A stretch of 64,000 bases of DNA from Pectinophora gossypiella. Taxonomy: Eukaryota > Arthropoda > Insecta > Lepidoptera > Gelechiidae. How positions within the stretch are numbered: position 1 is the first letter of the stretch; each line of letters starts with the position of its first letter. Under the pieces are notes generated by a model. That model did not search any database. It was not told the DNA's origin and saw nothing but the letters and a program-made list of their open reading frames with translations. The stretch covers positions 5,116,501 through 5,180,500 of the forward strand of contig NC_065429.1 in assembly GCF_024362695.1 (NCBI RefSeq). The letters are read 5' to 3'. Below, piece by piece: positions 54,301 through 60,300 of this stretch. The position numbers were made by a program, and so were the translations under genes.

Positions 54301-57300
54301 GTAGGTATTTACGGGGGGAAGGCAAGAGGGAAACCACTGCCCTATTTGTCCCTAAAAAAGTAGCATGGAAATGCTGCACCGACAAGGGCGTGGCTCTTAA
54401 CACGTTGGCAGTCCCGTGACCCATATATGGGTCATGAAGGACCAGCTCCATACGTCCGTGACCCATACATGGGTCACTAAAAAACGACCAGGTACGCACT
54501 AATGGCGGGTACTCCACTTGGATCCCGGGGAACTTAGCAAAGTAGTGAAGTAATATGCGGGACTTACAAGGAAGTCAAAACATTTTGTATGGGGACTGTC
54601 AACGTGTTAAATTGACGATGATGAGTATTTTACCTACTGGCATTTTCGGCGGTATTCATAATGCTCCTCCAGCGTGTCAGGGGACGCGAGGCAGGACGAC
54701 AGATGAGCCATAGTTGTATTGTATTGTAAAAATACCACGAGGAAACCCAGATTCCCTACTTCCGTCAGAGTCGCTTACTCTTCAGAACTTCAAAAACACG
54801 CGTTAAACCGTTGATCCCGGGCTACTACCCCAAACACCTCCACCTCCACCAGTATGCTCCATACCCCTTCCGGTTGATTGGGGGGAGGCCTGTGCCCAGC
54901 AGTGGGACGTATATAGGCTGTTTATGTTTTATGTGTATGTAGAGTGGTATAAAAGAATCTTATAAAATAAATATTGTTCCACACTCGTGCAGCCAATTTA
55001 TAAGACTTCACCAACTTTATATTTAGCGGTCTCTCTAATCCAGTAGTTGAGCGTTGGACTCACGATCCTCACGGGATCACGGGTTCGAAACCCCGTGGGG
55101 ACATATCACGAACGTCACTGATCCCTTTGGTTAGGGCATTGCAAGCTGATCACCCGCTTTGAAGAACACGACATTCAGTACCGGGTACTATTTACCTAAG
55201 TAAGTAGTCGTTACATGAGCCATGTCAGGAGTCTTTGGCGACTCAATAGTAACCCTGACACCAGGGTTGATGGGGGCGGTCATTGGTATCATAATCCACA
55301 CGAGATAAGAGGACCTATTTTATAAGTTTATACACACATACATAAACTAATGCCTATTTCCCACCATAGTAAGATGAGACTATAGAATTCCATATGCTTC
55401 GATCCTGACACACTTCTCTTGCTTCCTCCACATTCATCAATCGTTTCATACACGCACGCCGGTTCAGATTAGCTCGTACTGAACCCTTTCCAAGGAAATT
55501 TCCAATTTGGTCAATGTACGTTCTTCTATGTCTTCCTCTGCCAGCCCTACCACCAACCTTCGCTTTATATCATCACTAATTTAAGAGCCACGCTCTTATC
55601 GGTGTAGCATTCTCCATTCTTGTCTATCAAAGGCTTTTTCGACGTTCGCCTTCTCTTTAATCTGTTCCATGTAAGCTCTTCTTGGTCTTCCCCTTCCTCT
55701 CTTTCCTTGTAGCTTCCCTTCTATGATGTTTTTAATAAATTCTTCGTGTCTTATTAAGTGTCCAATCATCTTGCCTCTTCTGCTTCGCTTTATATATGAC
55801 TTCCTTAATCCTAATATTATTTATAAGATTATACGTGTAAATGTAAAGTTTTCCAAATAATTTGTAAATGATTTGGACATTTTCCTATTTGTTAAACAAT
55901 ATATTATACGTAGAACACAGACTACATACCTACTTGTAAGGGGAGTTACCCCCTTCCCCCCTCAAAGGGTGAGGGTGTACATACCCCTGCGCCCCCTTTG
56001 TGAATGAGGATGTTTTTTATAAACGCAAATATGAATGAACGTGATATTTCGAGTTTGTTTCTTTTGTTTACTTATCTGTAATCTTATTTATTTATACAAA
56101 TTGATTCAAATATAATTAGGTATATATTGTATGCAGAGAATAGGCTAATTTCCAACTAGTCAAATCAGTTACTTTTTACTATACGTCAAAACACGCAATT
56201 ACTATGGAATTAGTATGAAAAAAAGCACACTGTGACGTCATAGAAAAACGTGATAAAATGTCCGACTTATTAGTACGGGTCTCTAATCCACTGAATTCGA
56301 CTTTATGAGTTTGAATCATAGATAATTGATATCACTTGGTTTCCAGTAGGGCTAACATGATAGATAGATAGATCGTTTATTTGCATGAACACAGTACAAT
56401 GGTCTTAATAAGTAATATGTATGTCCTTAGTGTATTCAGCCTGCTTGCAGGCGTGCAAATATTAATTTACAATAAAAAGTATAATACAAATTTAGCTTGA
56501 AACAATTGGCATGCACTCAAAACATAAAACTTTCTAAAATCAACAACATTAAAATTTACATTTCCAAAATATCGTGTCATGTTATAACGGGTCAAAATTA
56601 AAATTTAAAAAATGTTCAACGTGATAAAATTTTGTCACTGTCATTTTATTGATTATAAGATATAGTTATATCGTTTTGTCGATTGGTGCTAATATGTGAA
56701 CCCACATAAGTCATGTCATGTCGTTCTGTGTCGCACGCATGTTGGGGTAAAAAACAAACTTATCGATTTCGATAAAATTTATTTAATCGATCGATAATTT
56801 TATCACGTTACGCATGTAAGCCCGCAGGATTTGTGCCCGGTTAGTCATAGCTGGCGAGGAGTGGGGACACTCATCTCTGCCTTCCGGTTCCGGTATACAA
56901 GACTCAAAAAAAAAATGTGCACCTATACAGGGTGTTAGTGACGTCGTAACGAAAACTTTGAGGGATGATTGAGACCATGATCCTGAGATGATATGAAGTA
57001 GAATTTTCCGTCGCAAAAGTATGGAACAGAAAATAATAAAAAAAACAAAAATTTTCATGAATTTTCCGACGGAAAATTCCACTTGATATCAACTAAGAAT
57101 CATGGTCTGAATCATCCCCCTCAGTATTCGTTACGGTGTCACTAACACCTATACCTACTGTGATATTACTGTGGTATGGGTACAGTATGTACTTGTGCGG
57201 GGTGTAAGTGACATCGTAACGTATACTGAAGGGGATGAAACAGCTGATTATTCTGAGTTAATATCAAGTGGAATTTTTCATCGCAAAAGTATAGAATTGA

Positions 57301-60300
57301 AAAATATTTAAAAAAACTAAAAAATAATCATGAATTTTTGCGACGGAAAATTCCACTTGATATCAACTCAGAATCATGGTCTGAATCATCCCCCTCAGTA
57401 TTTATTACGGTGTCACTTACACCCCGTATACACCTATCTATGAGTTCGTATTTTCATGGGTAGCGGCCTTATTGCTCGTGCAGCAATTTCTTCCAGGCAA
57501 CCCTTGGATACGGGAAAATTTCTACCCAGTAGAAAGAGTTTAGTAATCGTTACATGAGCCTCAGCGGCCTTTAGCGGCACAATAGTAACCCTGACACCAG
57601 GGTTGATGAGGTTAGTACACCACCTCACAACCCACACGATAGAAGAAGGAAAATTTCTAAATGGTAGGTGTGTGTGGCTGACTAATTTCATGAGTCAATG
57701 CCTAGTTAGTACATGGTACATCCTTTAAAAAGATCATTCATACGATGACTCATTGGTCGGTGAAACTGTCAGTCATCTCTCCAGCTTAGGCCACACGAGG
57801 TATCTAATTTTTTTTTTGGTTTTAGGGCAAACGGATATGATTCGTTTATAGGTAGGTAGTGAAAACCACGCAATCGCCTTTAAAAAAAATCACATTAGAA
57901 TGATACCCCAGTGGGATGGGCTTTAGGACCCCGATACCGACCCCGCCGGCGTGGTCGACGATTTCCCTCAATCAGCGCTTATCGCTATCGGTCCATTAGG
58001 GTCGATAATTCTTTCGAATATTTTTCTTCTCTGACGACGCCCTGAGCTGAGGTTCGCGCCCAACTGGGCACCCTTAGGCCTGTTGTTTGTTGACAGCCTT
58101 CAGCGCTCCCCATTTTTCTGGCCAAGTAGTTAATGCCATCTGCGGCAAATCAACAATAAGTCACAAAAAAAAGTGGGAAATAGGCGCGCTTTATTTATGT
58201 TGTACAGTTGTTAGCATCTACATAATATGTTGTTGTTCACAAGTTCATTCATTCATACGAGTCTTTTTTTCATTCATTGCAGTCCAAGGTCGGGAGGATA
58301 ATGCAATAAGGAAGACCCCCCTTCCGCACCCCACCCAAACAGCTGATAGGGGGAAAGGGAGGATACCCCACTCTATCGCATACATAATAATGGTAATTGC
58401 AAGTTTGGGGGTAAATCTCGTGGGGGGTTTAGAAAGTGTCACATGTAGCAATTGACCCCGCCGAACGGTAACGACTGCTAATGCAGCCGGGACCAACGGC
58501 TTAACGTGCCTTCCGAAGCACGGAGGAGCTCGAGATGAAAACTTTTTTTTGGTCACCCATCCTATGACCAGCCTATGCGAAAGTTGCTTAACTTCAACAA
58601 TCGCAGACAGAGCGCGTTAACCGCTGCGCCACCGAGCTCCTCTGCTAGCTCAAAGGTGCTATTTAGGTTTAATTTTGTAAACCTCTCTATTTGACTTTGA
58701 CCGCACTTGACCTCTAGACGGAGACGTTTGTTAAATAGTAGACAGGCTCTGAGCACAGATCTACGAAATACTAGCTAGGTACCGTAATAGGAGCATAGCG
58801 CCACGCCTCAGAGGGTTCGGCAGAAGTGTATAGTTGTATACATCGAGACCTCGCCAGGTACGTTTAAGTCCCATGCATTCATATCTTCTAAATAATCACT
58901 AACTTTATATAACATAACATATAACATAAACTGCCTATATACGTCCCACTGCTGGGCACAGGCCTCCCCTCAATCAACCGGAGGGGGTATGGAGCATACT
59001 CCACCACGCTGCTCCACTGCGGGTTGGTGGAGGTGTTTTTACGGCTAATAGCCGGGACCAACGGCTTAACGTGCCCTCCGAAGCACGGAATCATCTTACT
59101 TTTTCGGACAATCAGGTGATTCAAGCCTGAAAAGTCCTTACCAAACAAAAGACAGTCTCACAAAGTGATTTCGACAATGTCCCCATCGGGAATCGAACCC
59201 GGACCTCCAGATCGTGAGCCTAACGCTCTAACCACTAGACCACGGAGGCTGTGGACCACGGAGGCTGTAGACCACGGAGGCTGTATTTATTAACTGTCTG
59301 AGAACAGATATTAGGCAGCTAAATTACTTAATTGTATAAATATAATTTTATGTTTATTTTTTTTAAAGAACGCCTAGGGCCCTGTGCCGAGGTTTTTCTT
59401 GCAGCTTCTTTTACCCGGCTATACAGGTTGTGAGAAGCTGCAGTAGTTTTAGGCGGATGATACGTTCGTAATGTGAAAATTGACGATTCAAAGTGTAACT
59501 ATGTTACCTACTGAACAAAGATATTTTTACATTTGAATAGGGAGCGAGCCTTTTACCAATAACCGGGCACCAATCCTAGAAACCACTGGATATCAATTAT
59601 GTATGATACAAACATGAATTCAATAACACTCTAGGTCAAATATTATGAAATTCTGATTATCTAAAGGTGACAAAAAACGTTTTCTTTTTTCTATTCAACT
59701 TATTTACTAATAATTTAAACACCGGGATGAGTCATCCCGTGATCATGGCACTTGCAACAGTGTCGAAATATCGGGAGTCTCATATCCCCATTTAAACGCG
59801 GTAAGAACCCGTTATTATGTGTTTTAATTATGATAATAACCGCGTAAACTTAAAACAACTTATTTACTAATTTTAATAAATAAAAATGTAATAATAGGTG
59901 CGACATTTTGTCACGAAAAAAAAATTCAAAAATATTTATTTTTTTTAAATTGGCTTACAAAGTTAGCGCTTTTTGAACGTCAAAAAATTAAATTACATAT
60001 TATGTAACTAGCTGTAAAACTACTACCACATCGGAATCTGTAACGCTCAGGGAAAGACGTGGCCAGAAAACCTCCCAGCACAGGGCCCTAGTCCTACTGT
60101 TTCATGTTTTCCTTTCATTTGTTTTTTCTATGACGTCACAGGTTGCTTTTTCATACAAACTCCATAGTGATTTCGTGTTTTGACGTTTAGTGAAAAGTAA
60201 CTGATTTGACTTGTTGGAAACTAGCCTATTCTGCAGCAGGAGACTGGGCCCTTGATGAGTGAAATGCGCAACGATAAGGACTTTGTGACCTGACGTGACC

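Noticed and set aside
58888..59148. Recurrent open frame starting MFGKDFSGLNHLIVRKSKM, seen in several places
   Set aside because: It is the translation of the SINE-1 body and recurs wherever SINE-1 does; no sign of selection as protein.
59183..59253. tRNA-like sequences with good A and B boxes (here and in every SINE head)
   Set aside because: They are SINE heads: each is followed by the SINE body and core, occurs in many copies, and lacks a proper tRNA acceptor stem match.
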